This document shows positions 1 to 7,584 of a stretch of DNA of 64,000 nt, piece after piece; the first letter of the stretch is position 1, and every line of letters starts with the position of its first letter. The position numbers and the translations under genes are program-made. Under the pieces are notes generated by a model that saw only the letters and a list, made by a program, of their open reading frames with translations, made no database searches and was not told where the DNA came from. The stretch is from Variovorax sp. J22G73 (GTDB lineage: Bacteria > Pseudomonadota > Gammaproteobacteria > Burkholderiales > Burkholderiaceae_C): assembly GCF_030317035.1 (NCBI RefSeq), contig NZ_JASZYK010000001.1, positions 1,612,001-1,676,000 on the forward strand, in the 5' to 3' direction.

Positions 1-968
1 GGCTGGCCTGGGCGGTTCAGGCGCTGCTGGTGGTGGCCGTGCTGGCCGGCGCGGCCTGGGTGGTGCACCACGCGCTCGAAGTGCTTCGTGCGCGCGGCGT
101 TCGTTCCGGTTTCGACTTTCTGACAGAGCCCGCCGGCTTTTCCATCAGCGAGGGCTGGCTCGACTTCGATGCGGGCCAGCCGTCGTGGCGCGCCTTTCTC
201 GCGGGCCTGATCAACACGGTGCGCGCGGCCGTGCCCGCGGCCATTTTCTCGGTCGTGCTGGGCACGCTCATCGGCATCGGCCGGCTCGCGCCGCACGTGC
301 TGCTGCGCGGCATATGCACGGCCTACGTCGAGTTGCTGCGCAATGTGCCGCTGCTCGTGCAGTTGCTGATGCTGGCCTTTGCCATGGCCAACCTGCTGCC
401 CGACCCGACCGAACCGGTGCGGCTGCTGCCGGGCGTGTGGTTGAGCAAGGGCGGCCTCAGCGTGCCGTGGCCGGTGGCGGGCGAGGGCGGCTGGTGGCCC
501 ACGCATTTCGAATTTCCCGAGCGCGGCGACTTCGGCGTGAGCGGCGGCGCCGCGCTGAGCCCCGAGTACGTCACCATCGTCGCGGGCCTGAGCTTCTACT
601 CGGCCGCCTTCGTGGCGGAAATCGTGCGCGCCGGCATCCTTTCGGTGTCGCAGGGGCAGGTGCTCGCGGCGCAGGCGTTGGGGCTGTCCTCGGGGCAGCA
701 GCTGCGCATCGTCGTGCTGCCGCAGGCGCTGCGCGTGATCGTGCCGTCGCTCACCAACCAGCTGCTCAGCCTCACCAAGAACTCGTCGCTGGCGGTGGCC
801 GTGGGGTATCCCGAACTGGTGTCGGTGGCCAACACCACCATCGGCTCGAACGGCCGCGCCTTCGAGTGCATCGCGATCATCATGGCGATCTACCTGCTGC
901 TGTCGCTGCTGATTTCCTTCGGCATGAACCGCTACAACGCGCGCGTCGCCTTGCGGGGCTGGCAATGA
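1..968 (+). CDS. aapQ: AapQ-type polar amino-acid ABC transporter permease (5'-truncated by window edge)
   Basis: Inner-membrane permease of a general L-amino-acid ABC importer (HisM/AapQ family). The reading frame is already open at base 3, and the first residues (LAWAVQALLVV) are the tail of the first membrane helix. The true start therefore lies upstream, and the GTG at 30 is not convincing as a start. A long periplasmic insertion sits at about residues 110-170, as in AapQ. It is followed by the C-terminal permease core with the EAA-type loop (GILSVSQGQVLAAQALGLS, then LPQALRVIVPSLTNQ), which contacts the ATPase. The stop overlaps the start of the next permease as ATGA, so the two are translationally coupled. 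The binding protein would be expected upstream of the window. Family call is secure; the exact substrate is inferred from family membership. Confidence 0.87.
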   Translation, partial: LAWAVQALLVVAVLAGAAWVVHHALEVLRARGVRSGFDFLTEPAGFSISEGWLDFDAGQPSWRAFLAGLINTVRAAVPAAIFSVVLGTLIGIGRLAPHVLLRGICTAYVELLRNVPLLVQLLMLAFAMANLLPDPTEPVRLLPGVWLSKGGLSVPWPVAGEGGWWPTHFEFPERGDFGVSGGAALSPEYVTIVAGLSFYSAAFVAEIVRAGILSVSQGQVLAAQALGLSSGQQLRIVVLPQALRVIVPSLTNQLLSLTKNSSLAVAVGYPELVSVANTTIGSNGRAFECIAIIMAIYLLLSLLISFGMNRYNARVALRGWQ

Positions 969-2020
969 GACGCGTGGCGCAAGGGCCCATCGCGTGGCGC
1001 AGCGAGCTCTGGGGTTCGCCGCTGCGCTCGCTGGCCACGTTGCTGCTGCTGGCGGTGCTGGCGTGGGGCGGTTTCCACTTCGTCGAATGGGGCATCGTGC
1101 ATGCCGTGTTCCGGCCTGACGCCGAAGCCTGCCGCGCCGTGCAGCACGGCGCGTGCTGGGGCGTGGTGGCCGAGAAATGGCGGCCGATGCTGTTCGGGCG
1201 CTTTCCCTATGACGAGCAATGGCGCCCGGCCATCGCTGTGGTGGTGCTGTCGGCGGTGACCGTGCTCAGCGCCTGGCCGCGCAGCTGGCGCTGGTGGCTG
1301 GCGCCGCTGTGGGTGGTGGCGCTGCTGCTGTTCGTCGGGCTGATGCGCGGTGGCGTGATGGGCCTGGCGCACGTGCCGACCAGCCGCTGGGGCGGCCTGC
1401 CGCTGACCATCGGGCTGGCGGTGGTCGGGCTGGCGCTGGCGTTTCCGCTGGCGCTGCTGCTGGCGCTGGGGCGGCGCTCGGGCTGGCCGGTGGTGCGCAC
1501 GCTGAGCGCGAGCTACATCGAGCTGGTGCGCGGCGTGCCGCTGATTTCGGTGCTGTTCATGGCCTCGTTCCTGCTGCCGCTGCTGTGGCCGGCGGGCTGG
1601 CAGCCCGACGTGCTGGTGCGCGTGCTCGCGGGGCTCACGCTGTTCGTGGCGGCGTACCTGGCGGAAATCATCCGAGGCGGCCTGCAGGCGGTGCCGCGCG
1701 GCCAGACCGAGGTGGCCATGGCGCTGGGCTTCGGCCGCTGGCCGGTGCAGCGCGACATCGTGCTGCCGCAGGCGCTGCGGCTCGTGGTGCCCGCGCTGAC
1801 CAACAGCGTGGTGGGCACGCTGAAAGACACCTCGCTGGTCACCGTGGTCGGCCTGTTCGAGCTGACCGGGGCGCTGGGCCTGGCGCTGGGCGGCGACCCG
1901 ACGTGGCGGCCGTTCTACCTCGAGGGCTACCTCTTCATTGCCGCGGTGTACTGGGTGCTGTGCTTCGGCCTCTCGCGCTACAGCGTGTGGCTCGAAAAGC
2001 GGCTCGCGGCCGCGCCTTGA
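965..2020 (+). CDS. aapM: AapM-type polar amino-acid ABC transporter permease
   Basis: Second inner-membrane permease of the same importer, 351 residues, pairing with the upstream AapQ-like subunit as a heterodimer. The N-terminal third has hydrophobic helices and a soluble stretch. The C-terminal half is the BPD_transp_1 core, with the motif AEIIRGGLQAVPRGQTEVAM followed by LPQALRLVVPALTN, the EAA loop that docks on the nucleotide-binding subunit. The start ATG overlaps the preceding stop by 4 bp. In Aap systems an ATPase gene (aapP) usually follows, but here the next gene downstream is the hom leader. The ATPase must be upstream of the window or elsewhere. Confidence 0.88.
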   Translation: MRRVAQGPIAWRSELWGSPLRSLATLLLLAVLAWGGFHFVEWGIVHAVFRPDAEACRAVQHGACWGVVAEKWRPMLFGRFPYDEQWRPAIAVVVLSAVTVLSAWPRSWRWWLAPLWVVALLLFVGLMRGGVMGLAHVPTSRWGGLPLTIGLAVVGLALAFPLALLLALGRRSGWPVVRTLSASYIELVRGVPLISVLFMASFLLPLLWPAGWQPDVLVRVLAGLTLFVAAYLAEIIRGGLQAVPRGQTEVAMALGFGRWPVQRDIVLPQALRLVVPALTNSVVGTLKDTSLVTVVGLFELTGALGLALGGDPTWRPFYLEGYLFIAAVYWVLCFGLSRYSVWLEKRLAAAP

Positions 2021-2121
2021 GCTGCGGTACACTCCGGGCCTTCATGCCGAGCCACAACACCACCCCCGCATCCCACGCAGCCCTGATGGCTCGCATGATG
2101 CCGCCTGCCTCCGCGCAGGCG

Positions 2122-2169
2122 ATGGTTGTTGCTCGAATGATTACCACCATTACCACCGCGGTCACCTGA
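2122..2169 (+). CDS. Thr/Ile/Val-rich leader peptide of the homoserine dehydrogenase attenuator
   Basis: Short open frame of 15 codons reading MVVARMITTITTAVT and then TGA. Counting back from the stop, the last nine sense codons include five Thr, two Ile and one Val. The block ATT-ACC-ACC occurs twice in a row. It resembles the Thr/Ile leader peptide that precedes the enterobacterial thr operon. The start is uncertain: ATG at 2122 or 2137, or in-frame ATGs at 2044, 2086, 2095 and 2098; none has a strong ribosome-binding site. It lies about 100 bp before hom and just before a series of hairpins and a terminator. The peptide is probably regulatory, with ribosome stalling at Thr/Ile codons as the signal. 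That mechanism is inferred by analogy. Confidence 0.68.
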   Translation: MVVARMITTITTAVT

Positions 2170-2201
2170 CACGCGCAGGTGGCCGTTCCGGCAGCCACCT
2201 G
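2163..2201 (+). promoter_or_regulatory. Mutually exclusive leader hairpins of the hom attenuator
   Basis: The segment CAGGTG(GC) at 2176-2183 can pair in two ways. It can pair with CACCTG at 2163-2168, which covers the end of the leader peptide and its stop codon (6 bp). Or it can pair with GCCACCTG at 2194-2201 (8 bp, perfect). A ribosome on the leader peptide would decide which forms. An additional 6-bp hairpin (2102-2107 with 2116-2121) precedes the leader start. I did not find an unambiguous antiterminator pairing that disrupts the terminator arm, so the switching model is incomplete. Confidence 0.5.
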
Positions 2202-2226
2202 GTATCGCTCTCTCCCCGAACGAATC

Positions 2227-2260
2227 AACCCAGCTCTGGCAGCTGGGTTTTTTGTTTTTT
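2227..2260 (+). terminator. Rho-independent terminator/attenuator upstream of hom
   Basis: Perfect 9-bp stem AACCCAGCT / AGCTGGGTT with a 5-base loop, followed immediately by a run of T interrupted by one G. It ends only 15 bases before the hom start codon. A terminator between a regulatory leader peptide and the gene it serves is the classical attenuator arrangement. Confidence 0.85.
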
Positions 2261-2275
2261 CGTCTGGAGATGTCC

Positions 2276-3637
2276 ATGTACCGCGATCCCGTTGAATCCC
2301 TCGAGCCCTTGCACCGCGTTCCCGCGGCCACCCGTACCCTGCGCGTGGGAATGATCGGCATCGGCACCGTGGGCCGCGGCACCTTCCGCGTGCTGGCGCG
2401 CAACCAGGCCGACATCGCGGCCCGCGCCGGCCGGGCGATCGAACTGGTGATCGTCGCCGCGCGCAACCTGGCGCGTGCCGCCGACATCGTGGGCCCGGGC
2501 GTGCCGCTGACCGACGACGCCATGCACGTCGCCACGCACCCCGACGTCGACGTGCTGGTCGAAGTGGCCGGCGGCACCGGCGCCGCGCGCGACTGGGTGC
2601 TGGCCGCCATAGCGCACGGCAAACACGTGGTCACGGCCAACAAGGCGCTGCTGGCCGTGCACGGCACCGAGATCTTCGCCGCCGCGCGCGAGAAGGGCGT
2701 GGTCGTGGCCTACGAAGGCGCGGTGGCTGTGAGCATTCCCATCATCAAGGCGTTGCGCGAGGGCCTGGCGGCCAACCGCATCGAATGGGTGGCCGGCATC
2801 ATCAACGGCACCACCAATTTCATTCTCAGCAAGATGCGCGACGAGGGCCTGGACTTCGCCGCCGCGCTGGCCCAGGCGCAGGCGCTGGGCTACGCCGAGG
2901 CCGACCCAAGCTTCGACATCGAAGGCATCGACGCCGCCCACAAGCTGAGCCTGCTGGCCGCCAACGCCTTCGGCATGCCGCTGCGCTTCGACGATGCGCA
3001 GGTCGAAGGCATCACCGCGCTGCAGGGCGTGGACGTGGCCTGCGCCGAGCAACTGGGCTATCGCATCAAGCTGCTCGGCGTGGCGCGCCGGCAGGCCGCG
3101 GGCGTCGAGCTGCGCGTGCAGCCTGCGCTGGTGCCGGCCGACCACCTGATGGCGCATGTCAACGGGTCGATGAACGCCGTCATGGTCAAGAGCGACGCGG
3201 CCGGCCTCACGATGTACTACGGCGCGGGCGCAGGCTCGGAGCAGACCGCCTCCGCCGTCATCGCCGACCTGGTCGACGTGGCGCGGCTCGATGGCGTTGC
3301 CGCCGCGCAGCACGTGCCGCACCTGGGCGTTCATGCGCATGCGACGAATGCGCTGGCGGTGCTGCCGCGCGCGGCGGTGGTCACCGCGCACTACCTGCGC
3401 GTGCCGGTGGCCGCGGTCAGCCACATCCAGGCTGTTTCGGCCTGCCTGGCCGAGCAGCGCGTGCCGGTGCGGCAGGTCGCGCTCGCGGCCGAGAAACCGG
3501 GCGTGGGTCCGCAGGTGCTGGTGCTGACCGGCCCGGTGGCGCAGGGCACGCTCGATCTCGCGGTGCATGCGCTGCAGGCGCAGGCCGATGTGGTGGGGCC
3601 GGTCGTGAGCTTGCGGGTCGAGGCGCTGGAAGGCTGA
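2276..3637 (+). CDS. hom: Homoserine dehydrogenase
   Basis: Catalyses NAD(P)H-dependent reduction of aspartate semialdehyde to homoserine, the branch point to threonine and methionine. The product has 453 residues, normal for the ACT-domain form. The N-terminal Rossmann motif is GMIGIGTVGRGTF. The catalytic domain shows TANKALLAVHG, EGAVAVSIPIIKALREG, and INGTTNFILSKM with DPSFDIEGIDAAHKL, the substrate and Lys/Asp active-site region. A C-terminal ACT-like domain follows from about residue 360. ATG 2276 is chosen because GGAG at 2266-2269 is correctly spaced from it; ATG 2270 touches that site. thrC does not follow, as it does in many relatives; a convergent symporter gene does. Control by the upstream attenuator is inferred. 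Confidence 0.93.
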   Translation: MYRDPVESLEPLHRVPAATRTLRVGMIGIGTVGRGTFRVLARNQADIAARAGRAIELVIVAARNLARAADIVGPGVPLTDDAMHVATHPDVDVLVEVAGGTGAARDWVLAAIAHGKHVVTANKALLAVHGTEIFAAAREKGVVVAYEGAVAVSIPIIKALREGLAANRIEWVAGIINGTTNFILSKMRDEGLDFAAALAQAQALGYAEADPSFDIEGIDAAHKLSLLAANAFGMPLRFDDAQVEGITALQGVDVACAEQLGYRIKLLGVARRQAAGVELRVQPALVPADHLMAHVNGSMNAVMVKSDAAGLTMYYGAGAGSEQTASAVIADLVDVARLDGVAAAQHVPHLGVHAHATNALAVLPRAAVVTAHYLRVPVAAVSHIQAVSACLAEQRVPVRQVALAAEKPGVGPQVLVLTGPVAQGTLDLAVHALQAQADVVGPVVSLRVEALEG

Positions 3638-3649
3638 CGAAGAAGGCGC

Positions 3650-5122
3650 TCAGGCCGTCCGGTCTTGCAGCCCTATCGCGATGGCATCGCGCGGGGGCGG
3701 CCGTGTGGCCAGGCTCACGGTCGCGACCACGGCGGCGTTGATGGCCATCGCGATCAGCCCGGCCTCCCACTGCGGCACCACTGCGGCCCAGAAATTGGCC
3801 GCAAACGGCGCCAGCAGTGCGACGAAACCCGCGACCAGCCCGGCCAGCACGCCGACGGCGGTCGTGCGTTTCCACAGGAACCCGAGGAACACGCCGGGTG
3901 CGAGCATGCCGATGGCGGAATACGCGTCGAGCAGTATCTTCACCAGCGAACCCTTCTGGCTGATCGACAGCCACACCGCGACGGCCGCGAACACCACCAG
4001 CGAGCCGCGCGAAAGCGCCAGGGACCGGCGCTCGCTCATGCCGGGCCGAAACGGCTGCACCACGTTGCGCGTGAAGATCGAGCCCGCCGTCAACAGCAGC
4101 AGCGAGCCCGGCGCCAGCGCCAGCAGAAAGCCCGTGCCGGCCAACAAGCCGACCGTCCATGCCGGATAGCGGTCCGACACGAACTGCAGCAGCGCCGCGT
4201 TCAGGTTGCCGCCGGGCGGCTGCGTACCGGCCAGCAGCGCCGCGAAGCCCAGCAGGATGATGAAGAAATACGCCAGCGAGTACAGCGGTTGCCAGATGGC
4301 GTTGCGCCGGATGGCTGTGGCGCTGTGCGCCGCATAGGACATCTGGAACAGATGCGGAAACACCCAGTTGCCCAGTGCGATGTTGATGGCCGAGGTCATG
4401 AGCCAGATCGCCGTGGTGGGCGAGTTGGCGTTCAGGCCCGGCAGCTTGCCGATGTTGGGGTACTTGCTCTCGGCCATCGAGAACAGGTCCATCAGTGAAG
4501 CCGCGCCGACCTTGCTTGCGACCGTCGCGCTCAACAGCACCACGACGACGACCATGAGGATGTCCTTCACCCCGGCGGCGAAGGCGGCCGAGCGCATGCC
4601 CGCCGCGAACACGAAAGCGATCATCAGCACGCCGGCGCCGAGGGTGGCGGCTTCGCTCGAAATGCTGTTGCCCAGCGTGAGCTGCACGATCAGCCCAAGG
4701 CTCACGAGCTGGATCTGCACGTACACCACCAACGACGCGATGCCCACCACGCCGGTCAGTACGCCGAGCCACGGCGCGTCGTAGCGCGCCGCGAAAAAGT
4801 CCGGCTGTGTCAGCAACCGTCCGAGCCGGCCCGCGCGCCAGATCTTCGGCATGAGCCAGTAGCCGAGCGCGTAGCTCATCGAGACTGAACAGAAGGCGAG
4901 GTAGGCCGGCGCGCCGAGCGCCCAGGCGTAGCCCGAGATGCCGAGCACGGCGAAGGTCGTGTAGACCTCGCCCGCGTTCATGAACCAGAACACCAGCGTG
5001 CCCAGGCTGCGCCCGCCGACAGCCCAGTCCGCAAAGCTCTTACCGTGGCTTGCGCGTCGGCCATAGGCCATGGCGCCGGCGACGGTGGCGAGCAGGATCG
5101 CGAGGACGATGGCCAGCTTCAT
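3650..5122 (-). CDS. Sodium:solute symporter (SSS family) paired with a DUF3311 protein
   Basis: Integral membrane protein of 490 residues with about 13 hydrophobic helices, typical of the SSF/SSS fold. It uses the sodium gradient to import an organic solute, often a monocarboxylate in family members next to DUF3311 proteins. The start is ATG at 5122, overlapping the stop of the DUF3311 gene as ATGA. The motif SFADWAVGGRSLGTLVFW after the first helix is the family hallmark region, and GYWLMPKIWRAG, TQPDFFAARYD and AFVFAAGMRSAAFAAGVKDI follow. The gene is convergent with hom, with a 12-bp gap. The divergent XRE-cupin regulator gene probably controls it. The substrate cannot be read from the sequence. 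Confidence 0.85.
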   Translation of the reverse strand: MKLAIVLAILLATVAGAMAYGRRASHGKSFADWAVGGRSLGTLVFWFMNAGEVYTTFAVLGISGYAWALGAPAYLAFCSVSMSYALGYWLMPKIWRAGRLGRLLTQPDFFAARYDAPWLGVLTGVVGIASLVVYVQIQLVSLGLIVQLTLGNSISSEAATLGAGVLMIAFVFAAGMRSAAFAAGVKDILMVVVVVLLSATVASKVGAASLMDLFSMAESKYPNIGKLPGLNANSPTTAIWLMTSAINIALGNWVFPHLFQMSYAAHSATAIRRNAIWQPLYSLAYFFIILLGFAALLAGTQPPGGNLNAALLQFVSDRYPAWTVGLLAGTGFLLALAPGSLLLLTAGSIFTRNVVQPFRPGMSERRSLALSRGSLVVFAAVAVWLSISQKGSLVKILLDAYSAIGMLAPGVFLGFLWKRTTAVGVLAGLVAGFVALLAPFAANFWAAVVPQWEAGLIAMAINAAVVATVSLATRPPPRDAIAIGLQDRTA

Positions 5123-5418
5123 GGTGCGCCGTCCTGGTGGGTTGCTGCGTCGGCCTCGATGCTCTTCGCGAGAAAGTCGGCCTCTTCGGCTTCCACCCCC
5201 GCCCGGGCGTCGAGCCAGAACACGATGGCGATCACCACGCTGGTCAGCACGATGCCCGCCATTTGCCAGAACATCGGAAAAGGCATGCCGAGAGGGGAGG
5301 CCGAGATGTCGTTCACCGCAGGCGCAAGGCAGGCTTGCCAGACGAAGGGGAAGGCCAGGAGCCATCGATGGCCCAGGCGGGAAGGGTTGCTGCCACGTGC
5401 GGGAAGTGGGTCGATCAT
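5119..5418 (-). CDS. DUF3311 small membrane protein, partner of the symporter
   Basis: Small protein of 99 residues with two hydrophobic helices: about residues 17-35 (WLLAFPFVWQACLAP) and about residues 48-68 (PMFWQMAGIVLTSVVIAIVFW). A soluble acidic tail follows. The W...FPFVW and G.PFPMFWQM signatures match DUF3311, whose genes commonly sit directly before an SSS symporter. The stop overlaps the symporter start by 4 bp, so the two are co-translated. It is likely an accessory subunit or assembly partner of the transporter; that role is inferred from conserved neighbourhood only. Confidence 0.75.
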   Translation of the reverse strand: MIDPLPARGSNPSRLGHRWLLAFPFVWQACLAPAVNDISASPLGMPFPMFWQMAGIVLTSVVIAIVFWLDARAGVEAEEADFLAKSIEADAATHQDGAP

Positions 5419-5477
5419 TTCTCTGCCTGTGTAAAGTGTTGATGCACAAAAACTGGCAGAGTGTGAGCCGGAAATGC

Positions 5478-5490
5478 CTTGTTTTACAAG
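5478..5490. promoter_or_regulatory. Small palindrome in the symporter/XRE-cupin divergent region
   Basis: CTTGT-TTT-ACAAG is a perfect 5-bp inverted repeat with a 3-base spacer. It lies between the divergent DUF3311/symporter genes and the XRE-cupin regulator gene, in a noticeably AT-richer stretch. XRE-cupin regulators bind short inverted repeats near their own promoter, so this is a candidate operator. There is only one copy, and the call is speculative. Confidence 0.3.
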
Positions 5491-5547
5491 CTGGAGTTTG
5501 CCTATTTTTAACAAATTGAGAATGAATGAAGAATTGCAGATGCACCG

Positions 5548-5576
5548 TTGTCGTACATTCATGCATTGCTCATAAT
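5548..5576 (+). promoter_or_regulatory. Candidate sigma-70 promoter of the XRE-cupin regulator
   Basis: A -35 element TTGTCG (5548-5553) and a -10 element CATAAT (5571-5576) are separated by 17 bp. They match the consensus at 4/6 and 5/6 positions. They sit about 45 bp upstream of the regulator's ATG at 5621, in the AT-rich intergenic region. Confidence 0.5.
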
Positions 5577-5620
5577 TGATCGAAAATGAAGCCAGACTGC
5601 ACACCCGACAGGTCGAACCG

Positions 5621-6157
5621 ATGATCGGCGAACGATTGAAAGAACTGCGAACGGCGCGCGGCCTCTCCTTGCGCGACCTTGCCGCGCAGGCAGGCGTGTC
5701 CGCCACGCTGTTGAGCCAGATCGAGCGTTCCGTCACCGACCCGAGCCTGGAGACCATGTGCCGGCTGGCCGGCGTGTTCGGCGAATCGGTTTCTTCACTG
5801 TTCATGGCGGCCGCGCCTCCCTCGGTCTGGATCAGCCGTCCCGGAAAGCGCTCGCTGCTCACCGCGCCCAAGGGGCAGGTCGGCTACGAGCGCCTCACCG
5901 CCGGCAACGGCCAGCTCGAGGTGTTGCGCGCCGTGCTGCAGCCCGGCCAGGTCTCTGCCGACGAGCCGCGCGGCCACGAATCCACCGAGTGCGTGTACGT
6001 GGTCGCGGGCGCGCTGGTGGCGCAGATTGCCGGCGTCGACTACCCGGTGCTGGCGGGCGAGAGCATCTCGTTCGACTCGCGGCTGCCGCACCGTTACCTG
6101 AACCAGTCGCAGGCCGCCACGGAAATCATCCTGTCGGTGACGCCGCCCAACCCCTGA
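5621..6157 (+). CDS. XRE-family transcriptional regulator with C-terminal cupin sensor domain
   Basis: DNA-binding regulator of 178 residues. An N-terminal helix-turn-helix of the XRE/Cro type (GERLKELRTARGLSLRDLAA, then GVSATLLSQIERSVTDPSLETM) is followed by a cupin_2 barrel. The barrel contains HESTECVYVVAGAL and ends with LPHRYLNQS. This class usually senses a small metabolite in the cupin pocket and represses or activates neighbouring transport and catabolic genes. ATG 5621 gives a product that begins just before the HTH; an in-frame TTG at 5576 would add 15 residues but overlaps the likely -10 box. The gene is divergent from DUF3311/symporter and is followed 15 bp on by the TIGR04076 gene. 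Probable targets are both flanking operons. Confidence 0.85.
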   Translation: MIGERLKELRTARGLSLRDLAAQAGVSATLLSQIERSVTDPSLETMCRLAGVFGESVSSLFMAAAPPSVWISRPGKRSLLTAPKGQVGYERLTAGNGQLEVLRAVLQPGQVSADEPRGHESTECVYVVAGALVAQIAGVDYPVLAGESISFDSRLPHRYLNQSQAATEIILSVTPPNP

Positions 6158-6172
6158 TCCCACGAGGCATCC

Positions 6173-6526
6173 ATGACCCCCGACACCAGTTTCACGCTCC
6201 ACGACCTGCGCGTCGAAGTGGTCGCGCCCGAGGGCGCCCGCATCTATTGCGGCGCCAAGGTGGGCGACCATTTCGAGCTGCGCGGCGAGATGCTGCACCT
6301 GCCCGAGGGGCAGGGCTTCTCGATCTATTCGCTGGGCGCCTTGCTGCCATTGCTGGCCGCCAAGCAGCGGCCCACCGACGCGAACGACTGGATGAGCACC
6401 GACGCCGAGGTCGCCTGCCCGGACCCCAACTGCCCCTCGCGCTTTCGCATCACCCGCCTGGGGCTGCGCGCCTTTCGCCATGCCGACACCACGGCGGTTG
6501 TCCATCCTTCGAACGAGAACTCATGA
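6173..6526 (+). CDS. TIGR04076 family protein
   Basis: Small soluble protein of 117 residues that matches the TIGR04076 family, which has no established function. Visible hallmarks are the early DLRVEVVAPEG strand, the IYCGAKVGDHFELRGE segment with its conserved Cys, GQGFSIYSLGALLPLLAAKQR, and the later CPDPNC pair, which could bind metal or form a disulphide. Its stop overlaps the next start as ATGA, so it is co-translated with the aldo/keto reductase. In this context it is probably part of the same small-molecule pathway. I assign no function. Confidence 0.7.
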   Translation: MTPDTSFTLHDLRVEVVAPEGARIYCGAKVGDHFELRGEMLHLPEGQGFSIYSLGALLPLLAAKQRPTDANDWMSTDAEVACPDPNCPSRFRITRLGLRAFRHADTTAVVHPSNENS

Positions 6527-7584
6527 CTCCCTCGCACCACCGCATCGAACTCGCTCCCGGCTATGAAATCTCGCGCTTGCTGAAGGGTGGCTGGCAACTG
6601 GCCGGTGGGCATGGCGACGTGGACCATGCGCGCGCCATCGCCGACATGGCGGCGTACTACGAGGCCGGCATCACCACCTTCGATTGCGCCGACATCTACA
6701 CGGGCGTGGAAGAAATGATCGGCGACTTCCGCGCCGACCACCTGCGTCGCCATGGCCGGGACAGCCTTTCCCGGCTTCGGGTGCACACCAAGCTGGTGCC
6801 CGACCTTGCAGTGCTTGCGCGCATCGACAAGCGCCAGGTCGAGCAGATCATCGACCGGTCGCTCGCGCGGCTGCGCATGGAGCGGCTCGATCTGGTGCAG
6901 CTCCACTGGTGGGACTACAGCGTGCCGCGCTACCTCGAGGTGGCGCACTGGCTCGGGGAGCTGCAGCGCGCCGGCAAGATCGACCGCGTGGGCGGCACCA
7001 ACTTCGACACTGCGCATGCGCGCGAGCTTGCCGATGCGGGCATGCCGCTTTTCAGCATGCAGGTGCAGTACTCGCTGCTCGACCAGCGGCCCGCGCCACT
7101 GATGACGCCGTACTGCGAGCAAGCAGGCATGAAGCTGCTGTGCTACGGCAGCCTGGCGGGTGGCTTCCTGTCGGAGCGCTGGCTGGGCGTGAGCGAGCCG
7201 GGGCAGTCGTTCGAGAACCGATCGCTGGTCAAGTACAAGCTCGTCATCGACGACTTCGGCGGCTGGGACCTGTTCCAGCAGTTGCTGGAGGCGCTCAAGC
7301 AGGTCGCGCTGCGCCACGGCGTGTCGATCTCGACGGTGGCCATGCGCTGGGTGTTGCAGCAACAGGCCGTGGCAGCCGTGATCGTCGGCGTGCGTCGCGG
7401 CGACCACCTGGCCGACCACATGAAGGTGCTCGACCTGCAACTCGATGCTGCAGACCTGGCGCTGCTCGAGACGGTGCTGTCGCAGCGCAGCGCGCCCAGC
7501 GGCGACGTCTACGCCGTCGAGCGCGACCTCGAAGGCCGGCACGGCCGCATCATGAAGTACGACCTGAACGACAAACCGCACTGA
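6523..7584 (+). CDS. Aldo/keto reductase
   Basis: NAD(P)H-dependent oxidoreductase of the aldo/keto reductase superfamily, 353 residues. The (beta/alpha)8 barrel motifs are visible. The catalytic Asp and Tyr lie in FDCADIYTGVEEMIG, the Lys in VHTKLVPDL and the conserved His in LDLVQLHWWDYS. The cofactor-side C-terminal region carries ISTVAMRWVLQQQAVAAVIVGVR in two consecutive stretches. All four tetrad residues are present. It is coupled to the TIGR04076 gene by a 4-bp overlap and is probably co-regulated by the XRE-cupin protein. Its last 35 bases overlap the end of the convergent PPC-domain gene. The substrate is unknown. Confidence 0.87.
   Translation: MTPSHHRIELAPGYEISRLLKGGWQLAGGHGDVDHARAIADMAAYYEAGITTFDCADIYTGVEEMIGDFRADHLRRHGRDSLSRLRVHTKLVPDLAVLARIDKRQVEQIIDRSLARLRMERLDLVQLHWWDYSVPRYLEVAHWLGELQRAGKIDRVGGTNFDTAHARELADAGMPLFSMQVQYSLLDQRPAPLMTPYCEQAGMKLLCYGSLAGGFLSERWLGVSEPGQSFENRSLVKYKLVIDDFGGWDLFQQLLEALKQVALRHGVSISTVAMRWVLQQQAVAAVIVGVRRGDHLADHMKVLDLQLDAADLALLETVLSQRSAPSGDVYAVERDLEGRHGRIMKYDLNDKPH

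Noticed and set aside
185..964. Apparent 611-residue fusion that runs into aapM from upstream
   Set aside because: Only the part from ATG 965 is permease; the upstream part is a frame-shifted shadow of aapQ. The ATGA junction fixes the true start.
5123..5871. Long N-terminal extensions of the symporter and the DUF3311 protein
   Set aside because: The open frames continue upstream past the ATGA junction and past ATG 5418, but the added residues have no membrane or family features and run across the divergent promoter region.
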